From positions 3,720,001-3,784,000 of the forward strand of contig NZ_CP080412.1 of NCBI RefSeq assembly GCF_019457635.1: a stretch of 64,000 nt of DNA, written 5' to 3'. The DNA comes from Shewanella mangrovisoli (GTDB lineage Bacteria > Pseudomonadota > Gammaproteobacteria > Enterobacterales > Shewanellaceae). Shown piece after piece: positions 16,867 through 25,936 of this stretch. A program made the position numbers and the translations under genes. Numbering within the stretch: the stretch's first letter is position 1; every line of letters starts with the position of its first letter. The notes under the pieces were generated by a model. The model ran no database searches, was not told the DNA's origin, and saw only the letters and a list, made by a program, of their open reading frames with translations.

Positions 16867-17205
16867 CTAATGACCACTGCTTACCTTTAGCCATACCAAA
16901 GCCAGGTAAAGCACTAGGGCAATATATCCAAGGGAAATCATCAGATTCACTCTCCAGAGATTTAACCAGAAATGGCCAGTGAAATAGGTACGTCTTCTAA
17001 CGTCGTGGAAAAACAATACCGTTGAAGAAGGTACCAGCATCAATGCCGAGCAGCCCAGCATAGGCAATACCATAAACAGGAATCCTAAACCGCTCGCGCC
17101 AGCTGAGGCTTCCGAGATTTTACTATCTACAGGCGCGAACATAACTGTCGCTAGAATAATTCCAGCAACAGTCAGCATAAATCCAAAAAGCTGTAGCGTT
17201 CTCAT
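16867..17205 (-). CDS. Hypothetical membrane protein with about four membrane segments
   Basis: 112 residues from ATG 17205, placed after AAGGATGAAG; the longer ATG at 17244 has no ribosome site. Hydrophobic segments lie near 5-25 (LFGFMLTVAGIILATVM), 38-60 (GFLFMVLPMLGCSALML) and in a closing stretch LMISLGYIALVLYLALVWL. A basic loop (DVRRRTYF) lies between. No family recognised. Neighbours give no clear hint. Confidence 0.65.
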   Translation of the reverse strand: MRTLQLFGFMLTVAGIILATVMFAPVDSKISEASAGASGLGFLFMVLPMLGCSALMLVPSSTVLFFHDVRRRTYFTGHFWLNLWRVNLMISLGYIALVLYLALVWLKVSSGH

Positions 17206-17645
17206 CTTCATCCTTAAATATAAAACCTGCACATACTCACCCAAGTGAGCGAGCAGCTAAATCTAGCGGATTTTGGTATTGGCTTCTATCCCATCGCTAA
17301 AGTTCCACTTCGTTTACTATTCATCTTCACAGACTAATTTGAGATATGCCATTTTCGCAAAATAAGCTCGTAGTTTGCTCGGCTCCATCGCTTTGATTCT
17401 TATCGACTCAAGACTGTGCCAACGTTTACGGAAAATAAGCTTAAGTAGGATTAGATAATGTGCGGAAGTAAAACAGAAACCGTGATTAACCAAGAGGATT
17501 GTTGGCAGGTTTTCGCAGGGCAACTCTGCAAATGAAGGCTCATAAGCCCGAGAGGGGCAAATAGGATTATTTGCCCCTCTACTCTGACACTGTGGCGAAC
17601 AGCTTCTTACTTATGCGCAGCAAGAACAAAGATGATACACCGCCG
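17206..17645. other. 440 bases without a confident gene
   Basis: An open frame at 17317-17523 (minus, 68 codons) lacks a ribosome site and a recognisable protein pattern, so I do not call it. A perfect 13-bp inverted repeat, AGAGGGGCAAATA / TATTTGCCCCTCT with loop GGAT (17551-17580), forms a very stable hairpin downstream of the minus-strand gene at 17646. It lacks a T-run on either strand. Confidence 0.6.
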
Positions 17646-17870
17646 TTATTGAGTGCATGCGTTTGTCGTTTGGCAGTCGGCTGCGGCCTGTCGCTTAAGC
17701 TGCTGAGCATATTGCTCCGCCGCTGCTTTTGCCTTTCGAGCCTCTACCTTATGTTGCACATTCTCCACCAAGACCTTATCAAAGGTCTCCATCCCAAAAT
17801 GGTCGGAAACATCCTGATAAATAAACCAAGATGCAAAGGCGACAATGCCATAGGTCATTTGACGTAACAT
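17646..17870 (-). CDS. Small hypothetical protein with one membrane helix and coiled coil
   Basis: 74 residues. A short hydrophobic N terminus (MTYGIVAFASWFIYQDV) is followed by a charged helix rich in Lys, Ala and Gln (VEARKAKAAAEQYAQQLKRQ) and a tail with two Cys. GAGG lies 10 bases before the ATG. No family recognised. Small size and lack of homology evidence keep confidence moderate. Confidence 0.5.
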   Translation of the reverse strand: MLRQMTYGIVAFASWFIYQDVSDHFGMETFDKVLVENVQHKVEARKAKAAAEQYAQQLKRQAAADCQTTNACTQ

Positions 17871-18213
17871 GGTTTTTAAACCTCAACAATTGTATCAACA
17901 ACTGCAATATAACTGAGGTTTTTCATAAAGAAAACTGTCAATTTAATGGCTTGAAATTGTCAAATTACCACCTTTATTCAATAGGATACAAAAACACAAA
18001 AACCTTTAATTACATAAATTTAGCTATTTGAGGCCAAAGTCAGCATCTAGCCGTCAAAATTGGTGATTAACCATTAAAAATGAGCGATTATTTGACATAG
18101 ATTTTTAAGTGACAATAAATCATGTACTGCTTAACTAATGTCAGAAAGTCGACGATAAATTCATCAATTGTGATTTTTGACACAGCAAGTCAAGCCTAGG
18201 CTATAGTGCAGTC
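17871..18213. other. 343-base AT-rich intergenic region with many TGTCA/TGACA words
   Basis: No gene seen. At least six TGTCA/TGACA or GTCAA words are spread through the stretch, on both strands. A promoter-like TTGACA (18177-18182) and TATAGT (18202-18207) pair points to the plus strand, with a long 19-base spacer, into the antisense of the next gene. Confidence 0.4.
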
Positions 18214-18528
18214 TTAAGTTGTCGGAGGAAGCCTTTCTCGCCATAGCAGAATAGCGCGACGAGTTAAGGGTTCAAATTCTCTGGATTGATCTCTGCCTCG
18301 ATAAATTGAGCGGCTGTTTTCAGCAATAGGTACCGAATCATGAATGTCGTAGGCGAGTTGCTTTAAGTATGCCCGACCCATATCACGATAGCGCACAGAT
18401 TCCTGTTCATTTAATGGGATCAAATAGTGATAACCAAATGCACTCATACTGCAGTTGGCATCCAGATAAAATTCGCCCTCATGTTCAAACAAAAACCAGG
18501 CTCGATTCTCAGTATCCACTACTCTCAT
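18214..18528 (-). CDS. Hypothetical protein, 104 residues
   Basis: Soluble, with an N-terminal beta-rich part (MRVVDTENRAWFLFEHEGEF then YLDANCSMSAFGYHYLIPL) and a charged C-terminal helix ending RRAILLWRERLPPTT. The ATG follows AAGGAGTTGAG, an excellent ribosome site, so expression is likely. I do not recognise the family, and the neighbours (MAPEG, GNAT) do not indicate a role. Confidence 0.7.
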   Translation of the reverse strand: MRVVDTENRAWFLFEHEGEFYLDANCSMSAFGYHYLIPLNEQESVRYRDMGRAYLKQLAYDIHDSVPIAENSRSIYRGRDQSREFEPLTRRAILLWRERLPPTT

Positions 18529-18581
18529 CTCAACTCCTTCGGTCTGAGAGACTCACATCACTGTTAACCAACACCAGGCCG

Positions 18582-18965
18582 TTAAAACGCTTGGAAGAAG
18601 ACTCCAAAGGCGCTGAAAATCGCCACAAACCAAGACAATGAACGCAACGTGCCTTTGTTCAGTAGATACAAGATCTGATACGCCACCCGCGCAACGATAT
18701 GCACAACCGCTAACCACTCAGCAGTCGCAGTGACTTTGCCTGTGGCGATAACTGTCACTACGGCTAAACCAAAAATCAGTAGAGATTCGAAGGCGTTTTG
18801 ATGTCCAGCGAGTGCCCGCGCACCAAATCCGGTTAATTGCGCCTGTTGAGTTCGCGGATGATGATTATCATAACCGCCAGCTTTGGCCATTGCCCATGCG
18901 ACAGGGCCTTTGGCCAAATACGGCAATAACATAGCGATAAATAAGCAAATCAGTAACGTGTTCAT
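18582..18965 (-). CDS. MAPEG family membrane protein
   Basis: 127 residues with the MAPEG pattern: four predicted membrane segments (about 3-22, 60-78, 83-102, 108-126) and the conserved stretch RALAGHQNAFESLLIFG followed by ARVAYQILYL. Eukaryotic relatives conjugate glutathione or reduce lipid peroxides; bacterial members of this subtype are mostly uncharacterised. It acts in the inner membrane. It lies 44 bases downstream of the GNAT gene. Confidence 0.88.
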   Translation of the reverse strand: MNTLLICLFIAMLLPYLAKGPVAWAMAKAGGYDNHHPRTQQAQLTGFGARALAGHQNAFESLLIFGLAVVTVIATGKVTATAEWLAVVHIVARVAYQILYLLNKGTLRSLSWFVAIFSAFGVFFQAF

Positions 18966-19009
18966 CTTTAAGGGATCCTATTGTTTTTGTTGTGTATGCA
19001 AGCCTGCGC

Positions 19010-19405
19010 CTATTTCACCAGATACATGCCTTCGCTGGCGGGACGACTGAATTTAAAACCAAATTTTTCATAGAGTTCAGGCACATCGGCCATTAAGGTG
19101 ATATAAGCCCCCGTAAAAGCCTCACGGTCTAGGTAGGCCATAATATGCTGCATAATCAATCGGCCAAGCCCCTTGCCTTGATGCTCAGGATCCACAGCCA
19201 CATCGACGATCTCAAAGTTAATCGCCCCATCCCCCACAACCCGCCCCATACCCACGGTTTGGGTACCACACTTAATTTGCACGCCGTATAAACTCTTTGG
19301 CAGCGCCTTGACGACGCCCGCCAAAGGTCGAGGACTTAGGCCCGAAATCTGCCGTAAACGGATAAAATCTTCAACCGACGCCACTTGCTCTATCACTTGG
19401 TACAT
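19010..19405 (-). CDS. GNAT family N-acetyltransferase
   Basis: 131 residues. The acetyl-CoA pyrophosphate loop is visible as VDPEHQGKGLGRLIMQHIM (the Q/RxxGxG/A signature), with the C-terminal ELYEKFGFKFS motif where a GNAT tyrosine is normally found. The acceptor substrate is unknown. The stop of the P-loop kinase gene lies ten bases upstream, so the two are likely co-transcribed. Confidence 0.9.
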   Translation of the reverse strand: MYQVIEQVASVEDFIRLRQISGLSPRPLAGVVKALPKSLYGVQIKCGTQTVGMGRVVGDGAINFEIVDVAVDPEHQGKGLGRLIMQHIMAYLDREAFTGAYITLMADVPELYEKFGFKFSRPASEGMYLVK

Positions 19406-19415
19406 AGTTCATTAC

Positions 19416-19970
19416 TCAACAGTCTGATGACTCAAGGATTTCAATATTAAGGCCCTCTTCTTCCGTGGGCGCTTGAAAGAAACTGCTCACATGCCAGTAC
19501 ACGGCTTCGGTATCGAACTGGGCGCGTTCTGGCTCTGCTTGGCGGCGCAGGGCAAGGCGACTCAGACATAACTCATCGCTGTGCTTTAGATAAATCAGTC
19601 GATGGGCCACCCCCGTATCGAGACTCAAGCCCAGCAACCAACGCCTTTGATTGAGGGTATTAGCAGGAAAATCCATGACCACAGTTAATCCGGCCTGCAG
19701 CAGTGCCTCAATGTGGCGCTTCAGTAGCGGCTTTAGGCGAGCGGCGTAATGAATATAGGCATCAAAGTCTTTAATTTCATTTGGATATAAAGTCGCTAGC
19801 CATTCATCTTCACTGATGAGCACGCAGTGTTCACCCTTGGCCAGTTCACGAGCCAAGGTCGATTTCCCCGCGCCCATCTTGCCGCACAGCAGCACGAGTG
19901 TGCCCTTATTACTGATTTCTGAATTGGCGCCTGAACTGATATCTACACTGACATTGATTGGTGTCGACAT
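19416..19970 (-). CDS. P-loop kinase (AAA_33/zeta-like)
   Basis: 184 residues. Walker A GKMGAGKST lies at about 30-38. A lid-like region has RLALRRQAEPERAQFD with several Arg. LTVVMDFPANT provides a Walker-B-like Asp. This pattern is that of small-molecule or sugar kinases of the AAA_33 group rather than a toxin, since no antitoxin gene is adjacent. Substrate unknown. A 79-base gap separates it from btuF upstream. Confidence 0.8.
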   Translation of the reverse strand: MSTPINVSVDISSGANSEISNKGTLVLLCGKMGAGKSTLARELAKGEHCVLISEDEWLATLYPNEIKDFDAYIHYAARLKPLLKRHIEALLQAGLTVVMDFPANTLNQRRWLLGLSLDTGVAHRLIYLKHSDELCLSRLALRRQAEPERAQFDTEAVYWHVSSFFQAPTEEEGLNIEILESSDC

Positions 19971-20010
19971 CTTTATCCCCTTACCTACATTCCCTGCTGC
20001 AATAGACGAT

Positions 20011-20063
20011 TAACGCACTTTAGTAACACGCTTTAGTTACACGCTTTAGCTAACGCGCTTTAT
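20011..20063. repeat. Short imperfect tandem repeat at the end of btuF
   Basis: Four imperfect copies of a 13-15 base unit (consensus ACRCGCTTTAGTTA) run across the btuF stop codon. The same C-terminal coding end is therefore part of the repeat. It could be replication slippage. Confidence 0.6.
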
Positions 20064-20874
20064 CCAAGGCATCACATACGGCTTTTACTCCGAGTAACGC
20101 TCTGGGCGTCGCGCGGTGTAATAAATCGGCATTTAATTGATAAATATGCTGGTTTTTAACCGCGGGGATTTCGGCCCATTGGCTCCAATCAACCCCTTTG
20201 ACATTGCCTTCCTCTTCGCTCTGTAAAATCACCTCGGGCAAGGTCAGTAACACATTTTCTAAACTCACCTGCGGGTAATCACTCGCCGCATCGTAGAAAA
20301 CATTTTTGCCATGACACACGCCGATGATTTGCTGGATCCAACTGTTTTTCGCGACCGTCATTAAGGGCGTCGACCACAGCTGATAAAACACCTTTGGCTC
20401 GGATTTAGCCGCATTCTCACTGCGTAATCGCAGTAGCTCACTGCGATAATCCGCCGCTACTCGACCCGCCTGCTCTGTGTGTCCCGTCAGCTCACCTAAC
20501 TCCTCAATTTCTTTGGCGACATCCTCAAGTGTCTTTGGGGAGCTGCTATAGAGTTTAAAACCTAAGTTTTTGAGTTGATTGATATCCTCAGCTTTATTGC
20601 CCGTATCCCACACCACAATCAGTTCGGGATTAAGCTCTAATACCCGCTCAATCTGGATCCCATAATAACCACCAATACTGGGGATTTGTTTCGCCGCTTC
20701 AGGATAATCCGCATAATCTGTCGCGGCCACAATCGACTCCCCTGCGCCGATGGCGTAGAGCATTTCAACCGCATGGGGCGAAAGCGCAATAATACGTTTT
20801 GCAGGCTCGGCCATCGCCGCTATGGGTAACAGCGCCAAGCTCAGACCGAGGGCAATAAAGCGTCGCATTAACAT
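20050..20874 (-). CDS. btuF: Periplasmic cobalamin-binding protein BtuF
   Basis: 274 residues with a signal peptide (RRFIALGLSLALLPIAAMA then EPAKR). The class III substrate-binding fold shows as RIIALSPHAVEMLYAIGAGE, TDYADYPEAA, IGGYYGIQIERVLELNPELIVVWD, and a long linking helix. It delivers vitamin B12 to the BtuCD transporter. The ATG follows AAGGAATATC. It lies 15 bases after the DUF2235 gene, at the far end of the same minus-strand run that begins at the riboswitch. No btuB receptor gene is in the window. Confidence 0.93.
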   Translation of the reverse strand: MLMRRFIALGLSLALLPIAAMAEPAKRIIALSPHAVEMLYAIGAGESIVAATDYADYPEAAKQIPSIGGYYGIQIERVLELNPELIVVWDTGNKAEDINQLKNLGFKLYSSSPKTLEDVAKEIEELGELTGHTEQAGRVAADYRSELLRLRSENAAKSEPKVFYQLWSTPLMTVAKNSWIQQIIGVCHGKNVFYDAASDYPQVSLENVLLTLPEVILQSEEEGNVKGVDWSQWAEIPAVKNQHIYQLNADLLHRATPRALLGVKAVCDALDKAR

Positions 20875-20889
20875 GATATTCCTTATGAT

Positions 20890-21927
20890 TTAATCGATGA
20901 ACTCTTCTGGCCAGCCGTACTGCTCAAGGTAGGTCTGCAGGTTTTTAGGCCGATATTTAGGGTCTTGATCCCAGCGCGTTTTCACCGAGCGATGCAGCAA
21001 CACGGGCGCGACCTTAGGGTCAATTGGGCGCAAATAGGATTGCTTAATTCGGTAAAAGCTGCGGCGCGAGTCGTGTAAGGTTGCTAACGGATTGCGGTGC
21101 AAACTCGCCGCTAGGTGCGGCTCTAAGCTCAAATTAAACCGCTCAGCCTCGGCCATCATCCACGCGAGCGCATTATCCGACAATAGCGAGCCATCCTTAT
21201 CCGGCAGATAACTGCCACCAATATTGCTATGGGCGCCTGCAAACCAGACCTGCTGCATATCCATATTGTCGCGCAGTTGCCAAATCGTAGGCTCGAAGTC
21301 GCTGCGGTGTTCGTCTATCGCCAAGGCATGGCGGGCAACCCGCACATTGCGGCCAATCTTAGTGTCGTAAAACTCGTCTTTATCTTCGAATAAGCCGAGG
21401 AACGAAATCGGGATCCCCATGGCGCCCACCGTATCCCACACGCCGACAAACTTAATCTCCCGCGATTCGTGGCTATGCTGTTGTCTAAATTCAACGGATT
21501 TATCGCCGCTTGGGGCAAAGGGTGCACTGCTTTTTTTATAGTGGTCAAAGGCTTGTTGAATCAGCCTCGCATCGTGGCGCTTGAGGATGCCGCAGTTATT
21601 GATAAGACCACACAAACAGCGCACTGTGTAAGCGCCTCGGCTAAAGCCAAAGAGATAGATCTCATCACCGGGGGAGTAGTTCTGTACTATGTAGCGGTAA
21701 CCATCCATAATGTTTTTGTGCAGCCCACGCCCCGTCGCGCCGCCGATGGCTTGATCGTAGTAAGAACCAACGCCCCAGTCGTAAAACACCTGCTGGGGTT
21801 TACCATCGGCCGCCATCGGGCTGATAGCCCGCGCCAGACGCAGCACATTGGTGGGAAAATCCACCTTAAGGTCTTTCTCTGGCCGATTCCAAGTACCGTC
21901 GGCACAAATCACAATACGTTTATTCAT
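20890..21927 (-). CDS. DUF2235 alpha/beta-hydrolase-like protein
   Basis: 345 residues. The N-terminal KRIVICADGTWN and the nucleophile elbow GFSRGAYTVR (GxSxG with Ser) identify DUF2235, the fold used by type VI phospholipase effectors (Tle1) but also by stand-alone proteins. Asp and His candidates follow in VGVWDTVGA and WFAGAHSNIGG. There is no signal peptide or membrane helix, so it is predicted to be cytoplasmic. No type VI secretion gene is nearby. It is placed between cobO and btuF in the cobalamin cluster, which is unexpected. Confidence 0.88.
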   Translation of the reverse strand: MNKRIVICADGTWNRPEKDLKVDFPTNVLRLARAISPMAADGKPQQVFYDWGVGSYYDQAIGGATGRGLHKNIMDGYRYIVQNYSPGDEIYLFGFSRGAYTVRCLCGLINNCGILKRHDARLIQQAFDHYKKSSAPFAPSGDKSVEFRQQHSHESREIKFVGVWDTVGAMGIPISFLGLFEDKDEFYDTKIGRNVRVARHALAIDEHRSDFEPTIWQLRDNMDMQQVWFAGAHSNIGGSYLPDKDGSLLSDNALAWMMAEAERFNLSLEPHLAASLHRNPLATLHDSRRSFYRIKQSYLRPIDPKVAPVLLHRSVKTRWDQDPKYRPKNLQTYLEQYGWPEEFID

Positions 21928-22075
21928 CGCATCATCCTTGAGTTACCCATGCTACTCACGCTATCGATAAAAACGCTAACGATAGAGACGCTAACGGATT
22001 TTACCGAGGAACAACAGCCCTAATTGGGTTTAAAGGGCGGCTCGCGGTGTCACCCATCCGCCTTAGCCGCTCGGC

Positions 22076-22711
22076 TTAATAGTCGAATCCCGGCTGCGCT
22101 TTAATGCCCGCTTCGAAGGCATGTTTAATCGGCTGCACTTCGCTGACAGTATCCGCCAGTTCGATAATCGCGCGGTGGCAAGCACGGCCAGTGATAATCA
22201 CATGCTGCATCGGCGGACGGTTTTTCAGTGCAGTGAGTACCCGCTCCACATCGAGGTAATGGTAACTCACCATATAGGTCAGCTCATCGAGCATTAAACA
22301 ATCAATACTCTCATCTTGGAGCAAGGCTTCGGCGGCTTCCCACGCCACGAGGGCGGCGGCTGTGTCCTTTTCTCTGTCTTGGGTTTCCCAGGTAAATCCA
22401 GTGCCCATCACATGAAAGGCCACGCCCGCACCTTCAAGCAAATTACGCTCGCCGCACTCCCATGTGCCCTTGATGAATTGCACTACCGCGGCTTTTTTGC
22501 CATGGCCGACTGCGCGGGCAACCGTGCCAAAACCTGAGGTCGACTTGCCTTTGCCATTGCCTGTGAGCACCAGCAGAATGCCTTTTTCTTCTTGGGCGGC
22601 GGCAATTTTAGCGTCCACACCCGCCTTCACTTTTTGCTGACGCGCCTTATGGCGTTCGGCTTTGATTTGCGCTTGCTCGTTGTCGAGCTGTTTTTCGTTC
22701 TCTACTGTCAT
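22076..22711 (-). CDS. cobO: Cob(I)yrinic acid a,c-diamide adenosyltransferase
   Basis: 211 residues of the CobO/BtuR/CobA family. It transfers the adenosyl group of ATP to cobalt(I) corrinoids. P-loop GNGKGKSTSGFGTVARA (about 52-68), CMLDELTYMVSYHYL and a closing HAFEAGIKAQPGFDY are diagnostic. A basic N-terminal extension (NEKQLDNEQAQIKAERHKAR) is typical of this group. It lies 28 bases after cobQ. Confidence 0.96.
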   Translation of the reverse strand: MTVENEKQLDNEQAQIKAERHKARQQKVKAGVDAKIAAAQEEKGILLVLTGNGKGKSTSGFGTVARAVGHGKKAAVVQFIKGTWECGERNLLEGAGVAFHVMGTGFTWETQDREKDTAAALVAWEAAEALLQDESIDCLMLDELTYMVSYHYLDVERVLTALKNRPPMQHVIITGRACHRAIIELADTVSEVQPIKHAFEAGIKAQPGFDY

Positions 22712-22739
22712 GATCTTTTGTTCTTCCTACTGCTAACAC

Positions 22740-24377
22740 TTATGCATTTATAATGGATGCGAGTTTTTGCATATCGAGGTGCTCGGCTAATACATCGGCC
22801 AAACGATCCAGCTGTTGTTCGCGAATATCATTGATATCAATCGCTTGAGCATTCTCCAACCCCGCCCAGTGAAGGACTAGCTGGCAGGCCTCTGGGCAGT
22901 CGAATAGTCCATGTAAATAGCTGCCAAGCACTTGCCCGTCGTCACTTAAACAGCCATCGGCAAAAGACTTTTCTGCCTGTTGATCGCAAGCACTCTCACT
23001 TTTCAAGCGTAATGGCGCACTCTTGGCGGCATCACTGGACGTGAGATATTCGGACTCACCGCAGTGGATCTCATAGCCCTTCACCTCTACTTGTTGCCCT
23101 TGCAGCGCTAAATGGCCAGTGACCCTACGTAGCTGTTTTTCAGTCTTAAATTCGGTGGTAATGGGTAAATATCCCAAACCTTGGCTCACGCCGAGCGTGT
23201 CTTCAATCCCCATGGGATCGGCAATGCTTTCACCCAGCATTTGATAGCCGCCGCAAATCCCCAGCAGCTTACCGCCGTAGCGCAGATGCTTGGCAATTTG
23301 TTTGTCCCAACCTTGCTCGCGCAAAAAAGCCAAGTCCGCTCGAACATTCTTACTACCGGGTAAAATCAGCAGATCGGCGGCAATCTCCTGCGTCTGGGCA
23401 GAGGCCTGAGTCTGGAGCGACACATAATCAAAATCGATATCTGGGTGCAGTCTAAGCGGGTCAAAATCCGTGTGATTACTGGTGCGGGGATACACTAATA
23501 CCCGCACCTTAAAACGGCTTTTTTCCTGCTTAGTGGGCGATTCGATAAGCGCATCCTCGGCGTCTAAATGCAAATCATGCAAATAGGGCAACACTCCCAA
23601 CACAGGTTTTTGCGTATGGGCCTCGAGCCAATCGAGACCAGACTGTAGCAGGCTGATATCGCCACGAAAACGATTGATCACAAAGCCTTTTACCCTAGAC
23701 TGCTCGGAGGGTGACAGCAGCGCTAAGGTACCCACTAAATGGGCAAACACCCCGCCTTTATCAATGTCGGCAATGATGATCACAGGGCAGTCGACCGCCT
23801 CGGCAAAACCCATATTGGCAATATCCCCTTCGCGCAGATTGATTTCCGCCGGGCTTCCCGCCCCTTCAACCACAATCGTTTGGTATTGCTGACCTAAACG
23901 CGCAAAGGACTCCAACACGGCATTTAGCGCCATGACTTTATAATTCTTAGACTTTTCCCCGAAAAAGGCCGAGGCCTCTAAGGTGGTTAAGGCTTTGCCG
24001 TGCACTATGATCTGCGCGCCCGTGTCCGAACTTGGTTTAAGCAGGATGGGATTAAAATCCGTGTGCGGCGCGAGAAAACAGGCTGCGGCTTGCAGCGCCT
24101 GAGCGCGGCCAATCTCGCCACCATCAATGGTGACTGCGCTGTTGAGCGCCATATTCTGCGGCTTAAAAGGCGCGACCTTAACACCCTGCCTAGCGAGCAA
24201 TCGGCAAATCCCCGCCACCAGCGTACTTTTGCCCGCATCCGAGGTTGTTCCCTGCACCATAAGCACTTTAGCGCCTGAATGCTGAGCTTCACTTTGGCTT
24301 ACAACATCTTGAAACTGGTTTTGCGACAAGGCCGAAGTAGGATTAGAGGCGTTATTTGAATTCATGGGCAAGAACAT
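22740..24377 (-). CDS. cobQ: Cobyric acid synthase
   Basis: 545 residues. It amidates four carboxylates of adenosylcobyrinate diamide using glutamine and ATP. The N-terminal dethiobiotin-synthetase-like domain has the P-loop [19 protein letters not shown] and KPQNMALNS. The C-terminal class I glutaminase-like domain (CobB/CobQ type) has [12 protein letters not shown] with the nucleophile Cys and YLHGLFD with His. ATG 24377 is taken; GTG 24380 and ATG 24365 are possible. No downstream CbiB/CobD gene is present. Confidence 0.96.
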   Translation of the reverse strand: MFLPMNSNNASNPTSALSQNQFQDVVSQSEAQHSGAKVLMVQGTTSDAGKSTLVAGICRLLARQGVKVAPFKPQNMALNSAVTIDGGEIGRAQALQAAACFLAPHTDFNPILLKPSSDTGAQIIVHGKALTTLEASAFFGEKSKNYKVMALNAVLESFARLGQQYQTIVVEGAGSPAEINLREGDIANMGFAEAVDCPVIIIADIDKGGVFAHLVGTLALLSPSEQSRVKGFVINRFRGDISLLQSGLDWLEAHTQKPVLGVLPYLHDLHLDAEDALIESPTKQEKSRFKVRVLVYPRTSNHTDFDPLRLHPDIDFDYVSLQTQASAQTQEIAADLLILPGSKNVRADLAFLREQGWDKQIAKHLRYGGKLLGICGGYQMLGESIADPMGIEDTLGVSQGLGYLPITTEFKTEKQLRRVTGHLALQGQQVEVKGYEIHCGESEYLTSSDAAKSAPLRLKSESACDQQAEKSFADGCLSDDGQVLGSYLHGLFDCPEACQLVLHWAGLENAQAIDINDIREQQLDRLADVLAEHLDMQKLASIINA

Positions 24378-24452
24378 CACTCAACAGAGGAAAATAAACT
24401 AAAGGGGAATCGGTTCGCTCCCTGACTAAGAATGCGTCGACAATACTTTGTC

Positions 24453-25055
24453 TTAACTCGATTTAAGCACCAGTGGTAGACCCGCCACCACTAAGGTCAC
24501 ATTATCCGCCTCCTCGGCAACGGCCTGATTTAACCAACCCGCCTCATCGACAAACTGACGACTCAATTCGCCCAAGGGCACAATGCCAGAGCCGACCTCA
24601 TTGCTGATTAAAATCACTACGCCCTCAAGGGTGCTTAAGGTCTGGATAAAATCGGCACGCTGCTGCCGCCAGTGTTCTAAAGGCTCATGGCGAGAGCGGG
24701 CAAAATCCAAGGCAAAGTCCGATTCCGTTGAAGCGGGCTCGGCCTCGGGGCTTTGTGCAAGTAATTGATTGGTGAGCCAAAGCGTTAAACAATCCACCAG
24801 AATCACTCGGCCGGGTTTGGCTAAATGTTTGAGCTTAGCGGTTAATGCCAAGGGTTCTTCGACGAGTTGCCAGTCGATATCATCCTTGGCACGTCCATCC
24901 TGATGTAAACGAATTCGACTGCTCATTTCGGCATCGAGCGCCTGTGCGGTCGCCAGATAGCAGGCATCGAATCCGAGGGCGATATACTGGCGCACTAAGG
25001 CTTCACCGTAGCGGCTCTTGCCGCTACGCGCGCCGCCTAGCACTAAATGGATCAC
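24453..25055 (-). CDS. cobU: Bifunctional adenosylcobinamide kinase / guanylyltransferase
   Basis: 200 residues. P-loop GGARSGKSRYGEAL at the start, VDCLTLWLTN (Walker-B-like) and VILISNEVGSGIVPLG, all CobU/CobP hallmarks. It phosphorylates adenosylcobinamide and adds GMP. An insert of about 25 residues after LTNQLLAQSPEAEPA is longer than in enteric CobU. Its ATG overlaps the cobS stop by 4 bases (ATGA). Confidence 0.96.
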   Translation of the reverse strand: MIHLVLGGARSGKSRYGEALVRQYIALGFDACYLATAQALDAEMSSRIRLHQDGRAKDDIDWQLVEEPLALTAKLKHLAKPGRVILVDCLTLWLTNQLLAQSPEAEPASTESDFALDFARSRHEPLEHWRQQRADFIQTLSTLEGVVILISNEVGSGIVPLGELSRQFVDEAGWLNQAVAEEADNVTLVVAGLPLVLKSS

Positions 25056-25840
25056 AGTATGCTACCCACAACGAGCAGCACGAAATAACAGACGATTTCG
25101 CAGATCTGCTGCGCCGCGCCTAAGGTATCACCCGTGTAGCCGCCGATTTGGCGTCTAAAAATCACCACAATCAAACGACGCAGACCTATCATCACCAGTA
25201 ACAGTGACAGCGCGGCAATGCCCTTGAGCACTAGCAGCACTAACACGCCGCTGGCGATCAAAATAAACAGTTCATTAATGCCTTGATGCTGCGCTAACGG
25301 CTTGGATTTACTGGACTCATCGTCGCGCACATATTTCTCGGTAAAGATAAGGCTGGCGGCAACTACGCGGCTCACAGTGTGGGCGACGATCATCGCCGAG
25401 CCTGCAACTACAGGGTCATAAAGTGCGAGTTCCACTAACAATTGCCACTTGAGCATCAGGACGAGCATCAAAGCCAAGGCGCCGTAGCTCCCTAGGCGAG
25501 AGTCTTTCATGATCCGCAGCTTGTCTTCCGCCGTCCAACCACCACCGAAACCATCGAAGGTATCGGCTAAACCGTCCTCGTGAAAACCGCCCGTTAACAG
25601 CACGCCCGTGACCATAGACAGCAGCACAGACACGCCGGCGGGCAACCAGTTTTGGGTAAGCCAAAATACGATGGCACTGAGTAGCCCCACCAGCAGGCCC
25701 ACTAAGCCAAAGTAACGGCTGGCTTTATTGAGTTTGTCGGCATCGACCTCAACCCATTTGGGCATAGGAATGCGGGTAAAATAGCCCATGGCCACTAAAA
25801 ACAAATCTATCTCTTTGTGCCAGCTTTCGCGTTCTGACAT
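25052..25840 (-). CDS. cobS: Adenosylcobinamide-GDP ribazoletransferase (cobalamin synthase)
   Basis: 262 residues, an integral membrane enzyme with about six helices. It joins alpha-ribazole (or its phosphate) to adenosylcobinamide-GDP. The metal-binding motif GGFHEDGLADTFDGFGGG with its acidic residues is clear, as are MKDSRLGSYGALAL and GGYTGDTLGA. The ATG follows AAGGATGCTTT. It is coupled to cobU by a 4-base overlap. Confidence 0.97.
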   Translation of the reverse strand: MSERESWHKEIDLFLVAMGYFTRIPMPKWVEVDADKLNKASRYFGLVGLLVGLLSAIVFWLTQNWLPAGVSVLLSMVTGVLLTGGFHEDGLADTFDGFGGGWTAEDKLRIMKDSRLGSYGALALMLVLMLKWQLLVELALYDPVVAGSAMIVAHTVSRVVAASLIFTEKYVRDDESSKSKPLAQHQGINELFILIASGVLVLLVLKGIAALSLLLVMIGLRRLIVVIFRRQIGGYTGDTLGAAQQICEIVCYFVLLVVGSIL

Positions 25841-25936
25841 AAAGCATCCTTAGTGAATTAACACTTGCTGCAAGGTTTAAGATTAAAAAGGTCTGCTAAA
25901 AGTTATTATTTTAAATAAGCCACTTAGCAGCGCACA

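Noticed and set aside
17317..17523. 68-codon minus-strand open frame
   Set aside because: No ribosome site and no recognisable composition; it may be chance.
19416..19970. Zeta toxin
   Set aside because: Only the general P-loop kinase fold is supported; no epsilon-like antitoxin gene accompanies it.
20890..21927. Type VI secretion effector reading of the DUF2235 gene
   Set aside because: No VgrG, PAAR, adaptor or immunity gene is nearby; the context is cobalamin metabolism.
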